From Halomonas daqiaonensis (GTDB taxonomy: Bacteria; Pseudomonadota; Gammaproteobacteria; Pseudomonadales; Halomonadaceae): DNA of 64,000 nucleotides. The DNA is taken from the NCBI RefSeq assembly GCF_900109725.1, contig NZ_FOBC01000004.1, positions 1-64,000 of the forward strand. Reading direction: 5' to 3'. The notes under the pieces were generated by a model. The model was given only the letters and a program-made list of their open reading frames with translations. It searched no databases and had not been told where the DNA came from. The translations under genes and the position numbers were made by a program. Within the stretch, counting starts at the first letter, position 1. Each line of letters opens with the position of its first letter. Positions 33,037-41,170 of the stretch are shown piece by piece.

Positions 33037-35316
33037 TTACTCGCCTCCGGGTTGCTCACGAGCATAACGCCGCTTGAGCAGCAGCGAGTTGCCGATCACC
33101 GAGAGGGAGCTGGTGGTCATGGCGATGACGCCGATCATCGGGTGCAACAGGCCGATGGCGGCGATGGGAATGGCCGCCACGTTATAGGCGCTGGCCCAGA
33201 TCAGGTTCTGGACGATCTTGCCGAAAGTGGCGCGAGAGAGGTGCATGGCGTCCACCACGGCGGTGAGCTCGCCGCGCACCAGAGTTACATCCGCCGCCTC
33301 GATGGCCACGTCGGCCCCGGCGCCGATGGCGATACCCACGTTGGCTTGCTTTAGCGCCGCGGCGTCGTTGATGCCATCGCCGACCATGGCCACGTGGTTG
33401 CCGTGCTTTTCCTGCAGCGCGCGGATGGCATCGACCTTGCCCTCCGGCAACACCCCGGCCTGGACCTCGTCGATGCCCACTTCATCGGCCACGGCGCGGG
33501 CGGCACGTTCGTTGTCGCCGGTGATCATCACCACATGCAGGCCGAGCTCATGCATACCGCGGATGGCTTCCACCGATTCCTGCTTGAGGGTATCGGCCAC
33601 GGCGACCAGCCCCAGGGCCTGTCCGTCGACGGCGACGATCACCACGGTGCGACCCTTGTTCTCGAGCGCCTGCATGTCGTCGGCCAGGGCGTCGAGGCCG
33701 GTCACGCCTTCTTCTTCCAGCAACCGGCGATTACCGATCAGCACCGCTTCGTCACCCACCTTGCCCGAGACACCGCGCGCCCCGGTGGAGCGGAACTCGC
33801 TGACCTCGCCGGGTTTCACATCGCGCTCCCTGGCACCGTCGACGATGGCCCGGGCAATGGGGTGCTCTGAGGCGTTCTCCACACTCGCCGCCAGAGTCAG
33901 TAGGCGCGACTCCTCGACGCCTTCGGCGGGGACGGCTTCGGTGAGCTTGGGCTCGCCGCGGGTAATGGTGCCGGTCTTGTCGAGCACCATCACCTTGACG
34001 TCCTTGAAGGTCTGGATCGCCTCGCCGGAGCGGATCAGGATGCCGCGCTCGGCACCGATGCCGGAGCCGACCATCAGCGCGGTGGGGGTAGCCAGGCCCA
34101 GGGCGCAGGGGCAGGCGATGACCAGCACGGCGATGGCAGCAAGGATCGCCAGCACCGGCGTGGCGGCCTCGGGGTTCACCCAGGGCAGAAAGGTGGAGCC
34201 CCAGTCGAGGATCGGGCGCAGGGCATCCGGGAACACTGTCCAGGCAATCAGGCTGGCCAGGGCAATGGCCAGTACCGCGGGCACGAAGCGGCCGGTCATG
34301 CGATCGGCGAACTCCTGGATCGGCACCCGCGAGCCCTGGGCCTGGTCGATCAGGCGCACTACCTGGGAGAGGAAGGTATCGCCCCCGACTCGCGTGGCTT
34401 TCACACGCAGCCGCCCTTCCTTGTTGATGGTGGCACCGATCACGCTGTCACCGGTGCTCTTGTAGATCGGTATCGACTCGCCGGTGGCGATGGACTCGTC
34501 GAGATGGCTCTCGCCCTCGACAACCTCGCCATCGGTGGGGATCTTGTCGCCGGGCCGCACGATCATGATATCGCCGGGCGCCAGCTCCTTCACCGGCACC
34601 TCGACTTCTTCGCCACCGCGCTCCACGCGCGCCGTCTTGGCGCCCAGGGTCATCAGGCGGCGGATGGCCTGGGAGGCACGCCCCTTGGCCAGTGCCTCCA
34701 GGTAACGGCCGAGCAGGTGGAAGGTCATGATGGTGGCGGCCATCTCGATGAACGAGGTCATGGGGTAGACGAAGCCGACCAGGCCGATCAGGTAGGGCGG
34801 CAGGCTGCCCATGGAGATCAGCACATCCATGTTGAAGGTGCCGTTCTTCAGCGAGCGCCAGGTTGACTTGTGGGTGGCGATACCGCCATAGAGGAAAACC
34901 ACCGGGAAGGCCAGCACGGCGATGATGGCGAGATACCCGGGGATCGGCTGCCAGAACATGTGCGGCATCATCAGCAGCATGATCAGGGTGGTGGGGACCG
35001 CTGCGATGATCAGCCGCTTGCGGGCCTGGGAGAGGTAGGCTTCCTCGATTTCGGCGTCGCTGTCGCTGTCCTCCGCCTCGTCGGTGGTCTGCACGGCGGC
35101 CACATCATAGCCGGCCCCCTCGACGGCTTCTTTCAGGGTGTCACCGTCGGGCCCGCTTGCCTCGATGGTCACGCTGACATGGTGGTTGGCGATATTGGTC
35201 TGGATATCGCCCACGCCATCGAGGCCTTCGAGCGTCTTGCGCACGATGCCGGCACAGTGGTCACTGCCCATGCCGGGAACCGTTAGGGTGATCGTGTTCA
35301 GAATCGAATCGCTCAT
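33037..35316 (-). CDS. copA: Copper-translocating P1B-type ATPase
   Basis: 759 residues with eight membrane helices. Key motifs: membrane CPC (VIACPCALGLATPTALMVG), phosphorylation DKTGTITRGEP, actuator TGES (DESIATGESIPI), ATP-site SEHPIARAI, and the hinge GDGINDAAALKQANVG. This exports Cu(I) from the cytoplasm. The single N-terminal HMA domain reads GMGSDHCAG, so the first Cys of GMxCxxC is replaced by Ser. The domain therefore has one Cys plus His, and weaker or different copper binding is likely. Encoded near the DUF2933-like and Met-rich proteins. Confidence 0.93.
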   Translation of the reverse strand: MSDSILNTITLTVPGMGSDHCAGIVRKTLEGLDGVGDIQTNIANHHVSVTIEASGPDGDTLKEAVEGAGYDVAAVQTTDEAEDSDSDAEIEEAYLSQARKRLIIAAVPTTLIMLLMMPHMFWQPIPGYLAIIAVLAFPVVFLYGGIATHKSTWRSLKNGTFNMDVLISMGSLPPYLIGLVGFVYPMTSFIEMAATIMTFHLLGRYLEALAKGRASQAIRRLMTLGAKTARVERGGEEVEVPVKELAPGDIMIVRPGDKIPTDGEVVEGESHLDESIATGESIPIYKSTGDSVIGATINKEGRLRVKATRVGGDTFLSQVVRLIDQAQGSRVPIQEFADRMTGRFVPAVLAIALASLIAWTVFPDALRPILDWGSTFLPWVNPEAATPVLAILAAIAVLVIACPCALGLATPTALMVGSGIGAERGILIRSGEAIQTFKDVKVMVLDKTGTITRGEPKLTEAVPAEGVEESRLLTLAASVENASEHPIARAIVDGARERDVKPGEVSEFRSTGARGVSGKVGDEAVLIGNRRLLEEEGVTGLDALADDMQALENKGRTVVIVAVDGQALGLVAVADTLKQESVEAIRGMHELGLHVVMITGDNERAARAVADEVGIDEVQAGVLPEGKVDAIRALQEKHGNHVAMVGDGINDAAALKQANVGIAIGAGADVAIEAADVTLVRGELTAVVDAMHLSRATFGKIVQNLIWASAYNVAAIPIAAIGLLHPMIGVIAMTTSSLSVIGNSLLLKRRYAREQPGGE

Positions 35317-35344
35317 CGTGTGCCTCTTGCTGGCCTCGCCGAGT

Positions 35345-35370
35345 GGACGGCCATGGTTGGCCGTCCTTTT
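35345..35370 (+). terminator. Hairpin with T run between two - strand copper genes
   Basis: GGACGGCCA (35345-35353) and TGGCCGTCC (35358-35366) form a 9-bp stem with a TGGT loop, followed on the + strand by TTTT. For - strand transcription from the Met-rich gene it would act as a hairpin without a U run, so partial termination before the ATPase gene is possible. Confidence 0.45.
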
Positions 35371-35392
35371 GCCTGCTCAGTGACATTCCCGA

Positions 35393-36016
35393 TCAGTGAT
35401 GGGCATCGTGATCGTCGGGATCGACGTCACTCTCAGGTGTGGCCTGCTGAAGCTGCTGACGTTGTTCATCGGTCATGAGGTCATGCATGGCATTTCGCAT
35501 GCGCACCATCTCGGCCATCATCTCGCCGTGAAGCTCGGCCATCTGGCCATGCAGGGTCTTGACCTCCTCGGGGTCCGGGCGTTGGCCATGCATCTCCGCC
35601 ATCAGGTCATCGCGCAGATTCATCAGGCGCCCCATGCGTTCAAACTGTGCCGGACGGTGCTCCTGCATCAGCTCGCGCATCTCGTTGCGCTGCTTCGGCT
35701 CGAGCATCTCCTGCATCATGCCCATGCCGGCACCTCCCATCATCGGGCAGGGCATCATTCCGCCACTCATCATGCCGGGCCCCATACCCCCTTGGCCGCC
35801 ACCCATCATGCCTTTCATCATGTCGGGCCCCATGCCGCCCTGGCTGCCACCCATCATGTCTTGCATCATGCCGCCTTGGCTGGAGCTGCCGCTCATCATG
35901 CCGCCTCCCGGACTGGACTGACTGTCCGACATGTCCTGGGCGAAGGCGACGCCGGTACCATTGGCACCGAGCGCAAGGACGAGTCCGAAGGCGAGAGTGT
36001 GCTTGCGAATTTCCAT
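35393..36016 (-). CDS. Met/Gly-rich periplasmic metal-response protein, second copy
   Basis: 207 residues: a signal peptide (ending VAFAQ), a Met/Gly/Ser-rich segment of about 75 residues (GGMGPDMMKGMMGGGQGGMG-like, less regular than in its paralogue), then the same helical domain with MNLRDDLMAEMHGQRPDPEE and LMTDEQRQQLQQ. It is closely related to the protein at 13725-14309, so one copy probably arose by duplication within the island and then diverged in the repeats. One Cys is present (MPCPMM). ATG 36016 has AGGAG 7 bases upstream. Confidence 0.8.
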   Translation of the reverse strand: MEIRKHTLAFGLVLALGANGTGVAFAQDMSDSQSSPGGGMMSGSSSQGGMMQDMMGGSQGGMGPDMMKGMMGGGQGGMGPGMMSGGMMPCPMMGGAGMGMMQEMLEPKQRNEMRELMQEHRPAQFERMGRLMNLRDDLMAEMHGQRPDPEEVKTLHGQMAELHGEMMAEMVRMRNAMHDLMTDEQRQQLQQATPESDVDPDDHDAHH

Positions 36017-36188
36017 GATCGTTCTCCTGGTGAGCTGCCGGGCCACATTCAGGGCCCTTGCTTACATTATCTCGGCAATGTGTTGCACAGAGGTCAATAT
36101 CCAGAACAGGTACCGACTCCCATCCTCCAAAGGCCTGGTTACTCCTGCCTCCCGGGAGACAGGATGATGGTCCCTGTTCATCACCTGG

Positions 36189-36647
36189 CTAGATTTCCCG
36201 GGCTCGGTTGATCTGCTGGGCCAGGCGCATCGACTCGTGTTCCTCCAGCTTCAAGAGCTCGCGAACCAGATCGCGCGCTTCAGGGATCTCGGCGCGGCCT
36301 TCCAGGTAGCGATAGAGCTCGAGGACCTGATCATGCAGCGCAAAGATTTCTCCGCAGATGTCGTCGAAACTCATCTCGGCATAAGGTGAACGGCACGCCT
36401 GGTGCGGGGTAATGGGGGAATGGGACAGGTAATCGTAGACCCAGGTGTGCAGGGCCTTCGGGTCGGCCTGTTTCTCGAAACCGGCGACGGTCTGTTCCAT
36501 TGTTGCCTCGTGATCCGCAAGGTACTCCAGCAGCCACTTGGCCCGGCTTTCCTCCTGCCGGGTAGCACAGTGCTTCAGACACTCTGCCAGATGGCCATGC
36601 AGCCGCCGGGTCCAGTCGATCAGGTCGTGAAAGGTCTCGATCTTCAT
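36189..36647 (-). CDS. Helical ferritin/hemerythrin-like protein of the copper island
   Basis: 152 residues, almost entirely helical, with no signal peptide. The pattern HDLIDWTRRLHGHLAECLKHC ... EYLADHEATMEQTVAGFEK ... LEEHESMRLAQQINRAREI, with spaced His/Glu, recalls a four-helix bundle that could bind metal (hemerythrin or rubrerythrin style). Database names for this group vary and are unreliable. A TTCAG-N6-TTCAG box facing this gene lies about 200 bases upstream, placing it in the proposed CopR regulon. Confidence 0.55.
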   Translation of the reverse strand: MKIETFHDLIDWTRRLHGHLAECLKHCATRQEESRAKWLLEYLADHEATMEQTVAGFEKQADPKALHTWVYDYLSHSPITPHQACRSPYAEMSFDDICGEIFALHDQVLELYRYLEGRAEIPEARDLVRELLKLEEHESMRLAQQINRAREI

Positions 36648-36850
36648 CCGACGTTCTCCATTGAGGAGTGTTCTACTCGAATTTGCCGTGAGCCGGGTCG
36701 GCGTCAGCCCTGTCTCTCATCCTCACTCGTCCCTCCCCGGGATCTCCTACTGCCGAAAGGGATTGTCCTCGTCGAGAGTCACGTTGTTCTCGGAGAGGAC
36801 TCGCACTCGATCGAACAAGTCCTTTACAACATCGACCCTAGACGTAAAGG

Positions 36851-36866
36851 CTGAAATGAAACTGAA
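36851..36866 (-). promoter_or_regulatory. CopR-type direct-repeat box 4 (TTCAG-N6-TTCAG on the - strand)
   Basis: CTGAA at 36851-36855 and 36862-36866 on the + strand is TTCAG-N6-TTCAG on the - strand, with the same 11-base period as the other three boxes. It points toward the helical protein gene starting at 36647. Confidence 0.6.
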
Positions 36867-36924
36867 TGAGCGATTCGAACGAATCTAGCTGGAGCGGTTG
36901 GCAGTGTCCGACAGGCCAAACGAG

Positions 36925-36953
36925 GAGAGCCCCGGCCAATGGCCGGGGCTCTC
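36925..36953 (-). terminator. Strong terminator hairpin after the IalB-like gene
   Basis: A 13-bp perfect stem (GAGAGCCCCGGCC, 36925-36937, and its complement, 36941-36953) with a 3-base loop lies 25 bases past the - strand stop at 36978. In the - strand direction it is followed by CTCGTTTGG, a weak T run. Confidence 0.7.
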
Positions 36954-36977
36954 GTCAATGCGGGGCAGGGTCGAGCG

Positions 36978-37502
36978 TCAGGGCGCGATGCGCGCGCTGG
37001 CGTCGGTGAAGCCCATCAGGGAGATGTCCAGGTCCATGCGGTTGCCGCGCGGCCCGATCAGGCTGAGGGTCGCGCTGGTGCCGCTACGCAGTGCCTGGAG
37101 CAGTGAAGGCTCGAGCGGCACGTCGGCGCGGCAGCTCTGTTCCAGGCAGACCTGGTAGGGAAACTGGACCGGCTCGCCGTCGCCCACGCTAAGTTGCAGG
37201 CCCGCGGCGAGTCGCACGCCCAGCGGCAGCAGGAAGGTCATTGCCGGGCGCCCCTCGAGTTCGGGAGGGTAGCCCACGATCACCCGCATCAGGGGGTCGT
37301 TGCTGTTCGGGTTGGTGACCAGCTGGCTCATGGTGCAGGCGCCCTGGTTGCCTGCGGGCGGACAGATCACCTCCCAGTCCCGGAACTGTTCGGTGCGCAC
37401 ATCCGCTCCCGATGATGCTTGCTGGGCAACGGCATGGGAACCCAGGGTCAGCAGCGACAGCAGGGCGGTCATGCACAGGCGTCTTGCGAGGCGGTTCGAC
37501 AT
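36978..37502 (-). CDS. Invasion-associated locus B (IalB) family secreted protein
   Basis: 174 residues with a signal peptide (ending AVAQQ, about 27). The IalB pattern follows: FRDWEVICPP near 40, CTMSQLV, then VCLEQSCRADVPLEPSLLQALRSG, with four cysteines likely forming two disulfides. The role of IalB proteins outside pathogens is unknown; they are exported and probably periplasmic. A strong terminator hairpin follows. Confidence 0.8.
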   Translation of the reverse strand: MSNRLARRLCMTALLSLLTLGSHAVAQQASSGADVRTEQFRDWEVICPPAGNQGACTMSQLVTNPNSNDPLMRVIVGYPPELEGRPAMTFLLPLGVRLAAGLQLSVGDGEPVQFPYQVCLEQSCRADVPLEPSLLQALRSGTSATLSLIGPRGNRMDLDISLMGFTDASARIAP

Positions 37503-37671
37503 GGAGTTTGTCTCCTTGGGTTGGGTGAACTGACTGGCGGAAATCTGGTTACCTCCAGGGTTCGCCTGATGGCGAATACTTAGTTGACCACCATGCCCGC
37601 TTGGGCTTTCGAGGTCGAGTCCGACGATACAGACCCATTGTCATCACCCGGCGTCATCGCTCCTCGCCACT

Positions 37672-38562
37672 CTAGCATTCCTCCTGTTCCCTGAGGTGAT
37701 CCATCACGTGCTGCCGCATGGCGGCCGCTGCCGGGGAGAGGCTCACGCCCGCTCTGCACAACAAGCCGATCTGGCGCACCAGAAGGGGTTCGGCAAGAGG
37801 CACAAAACACAACCGCGCATGCTCTTCCTGGAAGGCCAGGCGGGGCAGGGTAGTGATGCCGATGCCGGCCTCGAGCATCGCCGTCAGCGAAATCATGTTG
37901 GAGATGAACAGCGAACTGTGCCTGACCAGCTCAGCGGCCGGTGAGCCGACGAGCAGACGCGAGGTACCGTTGCGGATCAGGGTATATCCCGACAGCTCAC
38001 GCCAGTGCAGGTGGTCGCGTCCGGCCAGGGGATGATCGTCCCGACACACCACACCGATCTCATCATGCAGCAGCGGGGTGGACTCCAGCGCCTCCTGGGG
38101 CTGCCAGAGGCTAGTGATCCCCAGCTCCACCTCTCCCTTTATTACCATTTGAGCCACCAGCTCCGAGTGACCGTCCTGCAGGCTGATCTCGATCCCCGGG
38201 TACTCGCTAACGAAGCTTGTCAGGATCCCGGGCATCAGCCGGCTGGCCACCGAGGGCACCGCCGCGATATCCACCCGGCCGGCCTGATGACTGGCCATGG
38301 CCTGGGTATCGTGGCTCACGCGATCGTGGTGGGCGACCAGTTCGCGAAAGCGCGGCAGGCACCATTGGCCGAAGGGTGTCAGCAGCGCCTTGCCATTGCC
38401 CTTCTCGAAGAGGGACTGTCCGAGGCGTTCCTCCAGGTCGCGGACCGCCATGGAGATCGCGGGCTGGCTGCGGTAAAGGTGCTTGGCAGCGGCATGGAAC
38501 CCGCCCTGGTCGGTGATGGCCAGTACGCAGCGAAGCGGTTGGATCTTCAGTTCGGGCAGCAT
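37672..38562 (-). CDS. LysR-family transcriptional regulator
   Basis: 296 residues: an N-terminal winged helix (VLAITDQGGFHAAAKHLYRSQPAISMAVRDLEERLG), then the two-lobed LysR co-inducer domain. It is divergent from the aldehyde dehydrogenase operon, with 94 bases between the start codons, the usual layout when a LysR protein controls its neighbour. AGGAAG lies 6 bases before the ATG. The effector is probably the substrate or an intermediate of that operon. Confidence 0.88.
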   Translation of the reverse strand: MLPELKIQPLRCVLAITDQGGFHAAAKHLYRSQPAISMAVRDLEERLGQSLFEKGNGKALLTPFGQWCLPRFRELVAHHDRVSHDTQAMASHQAGRVDIAAVPSVASRLMPGILTSFVSEYPGIEISLQDGHSELVAQMVIKGEVELGITSLWQPQEALESTPLLHDEIGVVCRDDHPLAGRDHLHWRELSGYTLIRNGTSRLLVGSPAAELVRHSSLFISNMISLTAMLEAGIGITTLPRLAFQEEHARLCFVPLAEPLLVRQIGLLCRAGVSLSPAAAAMRQHVMDHLREQEEC

Positions 38563-38656
38563 GGTAAGTCTTCCTGATCATTTTATCTGATTTATTGATT
38601 ATTCTTATCTTGGCCACTCTCCTAGGATGGCGTCAACGTCATCAAGGAGGTATCCC

Positions 38657-40099
38657 ATGTCCCATTCCTATCCGCTTTTCATCGCTGGCCAGTGGCTCGC
38701 TGGCGAGTCGACTATCGCCAACCACAATCCCTCTGACACCAGCGACCTGATTGGAGACTATGCCCAGGCCAGCGTCGCCCAGGTCGGCGAGGCCATCGCC
38801 GCGGCCAGGCAAGGCCAGCGTGAGTGGGCGAAGACCGGTTTGGAGAAGCGCTATGCGGTGCTGATGGCCATCGGCGATGAACTGGTCGCCCGCAAGGACG
38901 AGCTGGGTCGACTGCTTTCCCGCGAGGAAGGCAAGCCCCTGGCCGAAGGGGTGGGTGAAGTCTATCGCTCGGCGCAGTTCTTCCATTACTACGCCGCCGA
39001 GGTGCTGCGCCAGATCGACGAGCGGGTGGATTCCGTACGACCAGGTGTTGAGGTCGAGACGCGTCGCGAACCGGTCGGTGTGGTCGGCGTGATTAGCCCC
39101 TGGAACTTCCCCATGGCTACCGCGGTGTGGAAGATCGCGCCGGCGCTGGCCTTCGGCAATGCGGTGATCTTCAAGCCGGCCAATCTGGTCCCGGCCAGCG
39201 CCTGTGCGTTGACCGAGATCATCAGCCGCCAGTCGCTGCCTGCCGGCACCTTCAACCTGCTGATGGGCCCTGGCAGCAGCGTCGGCGATGCGCTGATCTC
39301 GAGCCCCGATATCGATGCCCTGAGCTTCACTGGCTCACTGGAAGTGGGAAAGCGTGTGGCGGCGGCCACCGCCGGTAACCTGGTGAAATGCCAATTGGAG
39401 ATGGGGTCCAAGAATGCGCTGATCGTCGCCGACGATGCCGACCTCGATCTGGCCGTGGAGGCGGCCTTCGCCGGCGCCTATTCCGGCACCGGCCAGAAAT
39501 GCACGGCGTCCTCGCGTCTGATCGTCACGGCGGCGGTCCACGACGCCTTCATCGAGAAGCTCATCGCCCGACTGGACCGCGCGACGGTGGGCCATGCCCT
39601 CACAGAGGGGGTACAGATCGGCCCGGTCGCGGACGCCCGCCAGCTGGAATCCAACCTGGCCTGGATCGAGCGGGCCAAGGAGCAGGGCGCCACGCTGGCC
39701 TTCGGTGGCGAGCGCCTCGAGCGTGACACCCAGGGCTATTACATGGCGCCGACGTTGTTTACCGAGACCACCAACGACATGGCGATCAACCGCGAGGAGG
39801 TATTCGGCCCGATCGCCTGCGTGATCAGGGTCGCGGATGCCGAGGAGGCCATCGAGACCCTCAACGACACCAACTTCGGCCTGACCGCCGGCATCATCAC
39901 CAACTCCCTGAAACTCGCCAGCCAGTTCAAGGCCCGTGCCGAGACCGGCTGTGTGATGGTCAACCTGGCCACGGCGGGTACCGATTACCACGTGCCCTTC
40001 GGCGGTCGCAAGGACTCGAGTTTCGGCCCCCGCGAGCAGGGTCGCTATGCCCGCGAGTTCTACACCGTGGTCAAGACCTGCTATGTCAAAGCCAACTGA
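38657..40099 (+). CDS. NAD(P)-dependent aldehyde dehydrogenase
   Basis: 480 residues, ALDH superfamily, resembling succinate-semialdehyde and alpha-ketoglutaric-semialdehyde dehydrogenases. Visible motifs: SPWNFPMATAVWKIAPALAFGN, coenzyme motif FTGSLEVGKRV, the catalytic Glu in LEMGSKN, and catalytic Cys in SGTGQKCTASSRLIV. ATG 38657 is preferred because AAGGAGG lies 6 bases upstream. It is the first gene of an operon with an M19 dipeptidase homologue, BCCT transporter and RidA, so it likely oxidises a semialdehyde formed from an imported betaine or cyclic amino acid derivative. The substrate is not proven. Confidence 0.85.
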   Translation: MSHSYPLFIAGQWLAGESTIANHNPSDTSDLIGDYAQASVAQVGEAIAAARQGQREWAKTGLEKRYAVLMAIGDELVARKDELGRLLSREEGKPLAEGVGEVYRSAQFFHYYAAEVLRQIDERVDSVRPGVEVETRREPVGVVGVISPWNFPMATAVWKIAPALAFGNAVIFKPANLVPASACALTEIISRQSLPAGTFNLLMGPGSSVGDALISSPDIDALSFTGSLEVGKRVAAATAGNLVKCQLEMGSKNALIVADDADLDLAVEAAFAGAYSGTGQKCTASSRLIVTAAVHDAFIEKLIARLDRATVGHALTEGVQIGPVADARQLESNLAWIERAKEQGATLAFGGERLERDTQGYYMAPTLFTETTNDMAINREEVFGPIACVIRVADAEEAIETLNDTNFGLTAGIITNSLKLASQFKARAETGCVMVNLATAGTDYHVPFGGRKDSSFGPREQGRYAREFYTVVKTCYVKAN

Positions 40100-40121
40100 G
40101 TCAAGGCCTGAGGAGGGTTCC

Positions 40122-41114
40122 ATGTCCAAGCCAATGCTGACCGTCGACGGCCTGCAGTACTCCAACTGGTCCAGGGAGATCTTCCAGCAGATGCACGAGG
40201 GTGGCGTGAATGCCGTGCATGCCACCCTGGTCTACCACGAGACCACCCGCGAGACCCTCTCCAGGCTCGGTGAATGGAACCGTCGCTTCGAGCAGCATCA
40301 CGACCTGATCATGCCGGTCCACGAACCTGGCGATATCGAACAGGCCCGTGCCGCCGGCAAGGTCGGCATCTTCCTGGGGGCCCAGAACTGCTCACCCATC
40401 GAGGATGACATCGACATGGTGGCGGTGATGCGTCGCCTGGGCCTGATGATCATGCAGCTGACCTACAACAACCAGAGCCTGCTGGCCTGCGGCTGCTACG
40501 AGAGCGAGGACAGCGGCATCACGCGCTTCGGACGGCAGGTGATCCGCGAGATGAACCGTGTCGGCATGGTGATCGACATGTCCCACAGCGCTGAGCGCTC
40601 CACCCTCGAGGCCATCGAGCTCTCCGAGCGTCCGGTGATCATCTCCCATGCCAACCCCGAGTTCTTCCACCCGGCCAAGCGCAACAAGTCGAACCGCGTG
40701 CTAGCGGCCATCGCCGAGTGCGATGGCCTGCTGGGCTTCTCGGCCTACCCGTTCCACCTCAAGGATGGGCCGGACTGCACCCTGGAGACCTACTGCGACA
40801 TGATCGCGCGGACCGTGGATCTCATGGGGATCGAGCATGTGGGCCTTGGCACCGACCTCTGCCAGGACCAGCCCGTCTCGGTGCTCGAATGGATGCGTAA
40901 CGGGCGCTGGTCCAAGGAAATGGACTACGGCGAGGGCAGCGCCAGCAATGCCGGCTGGCCACGCCCGCTGACCTGGCTGCGCGACAGCCGCGACTTCCCC
41001 AACCTGATCGCCGGGCTGCGCCAGCGCGGCTTCGACGAGGCCGAGGTCGAACGCATCATGGGCCGCAACTGGGTGGCGCTGCTCGAGCGTGCCGCCACTC
41101 CTGCCACGGCCTGA
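40122..41114 (+). CDS. M19 (renal dipeptidase-type) amidohydrolase homologue with altered metal site
   Basis: 330 residues, a TIM-barrel peptidase M19 homologue of the group found in betaine/dimethylglycine catabolic loci. Two metal-ligand histidines appear intact: His155 (VIDMSHSAE) and His176 (PVIISHANPE). The N-terminal HxD ligand pair, normally in DGHxD, is replaced by DGLQY, and the bridging Glu loop (usually EGG) reads GAQNCSP. A one-metal enzyme or a changed reaction is likely. ATG 40122 with GAGGAGG 6 bases upstream is chosen over the open frame from 40047. Confidence 0.8.
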   Translation: MSKPMLTVDGLQYSNWSREIFQQMHEGGVNAVHATLVYHETTRETLSRLGEWNRRFEQHHDLIMPVHEPGDIEQARAAGKVGIFLGAQNCSPIEDDIDMVAVMRRLGLMIMQLTYNNQSLLACGCYESEDSGITRFGRQVIREMNRVGMVIDMSHSAERSTLEAIELSERPVIISHANPEFFHPAKRNKSNRVLAAIAECDGLLGFSAYPFHLKDGPDCTLETYCDMIARTVDLMGIEHVGLGTDLCQDQPVSVLEWMRNGRWSKEMDYGEGSASNAGWPRPLTWLRDSRDFPNLIAGLRQRGFDEAEVERIMGRNWVALLERAATPATA

Positions 41115-41170
41115 TTTCCCCTGTCTGCACGCTTCATCCCATAGCGGTTCTTCATAACAAGGAAAACACC

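Larger units (their letters stand above)
36648..36977. other. Intergenic region holding a copper box and a terminator
   Basis: 330 bases between two - strand genes. It contains the inverted-orientation CopR-type box (36851-36866) and the strong hairpin 36925-36953. On the - strand, a short frame around 36750-36835 encodes a protein-like peptide ending VTLDEDNPFRQ, but no start codon with a ribosome site was found. Confidence 0.5.

Noticed and set aside
36745..36840. Short - strand frame encoding a protein-like peptide ending VTLDEDNPFRQ
   Set aside because: No start codon with usable ribosome spacing; possibly a degraded gene end, but not supportable.
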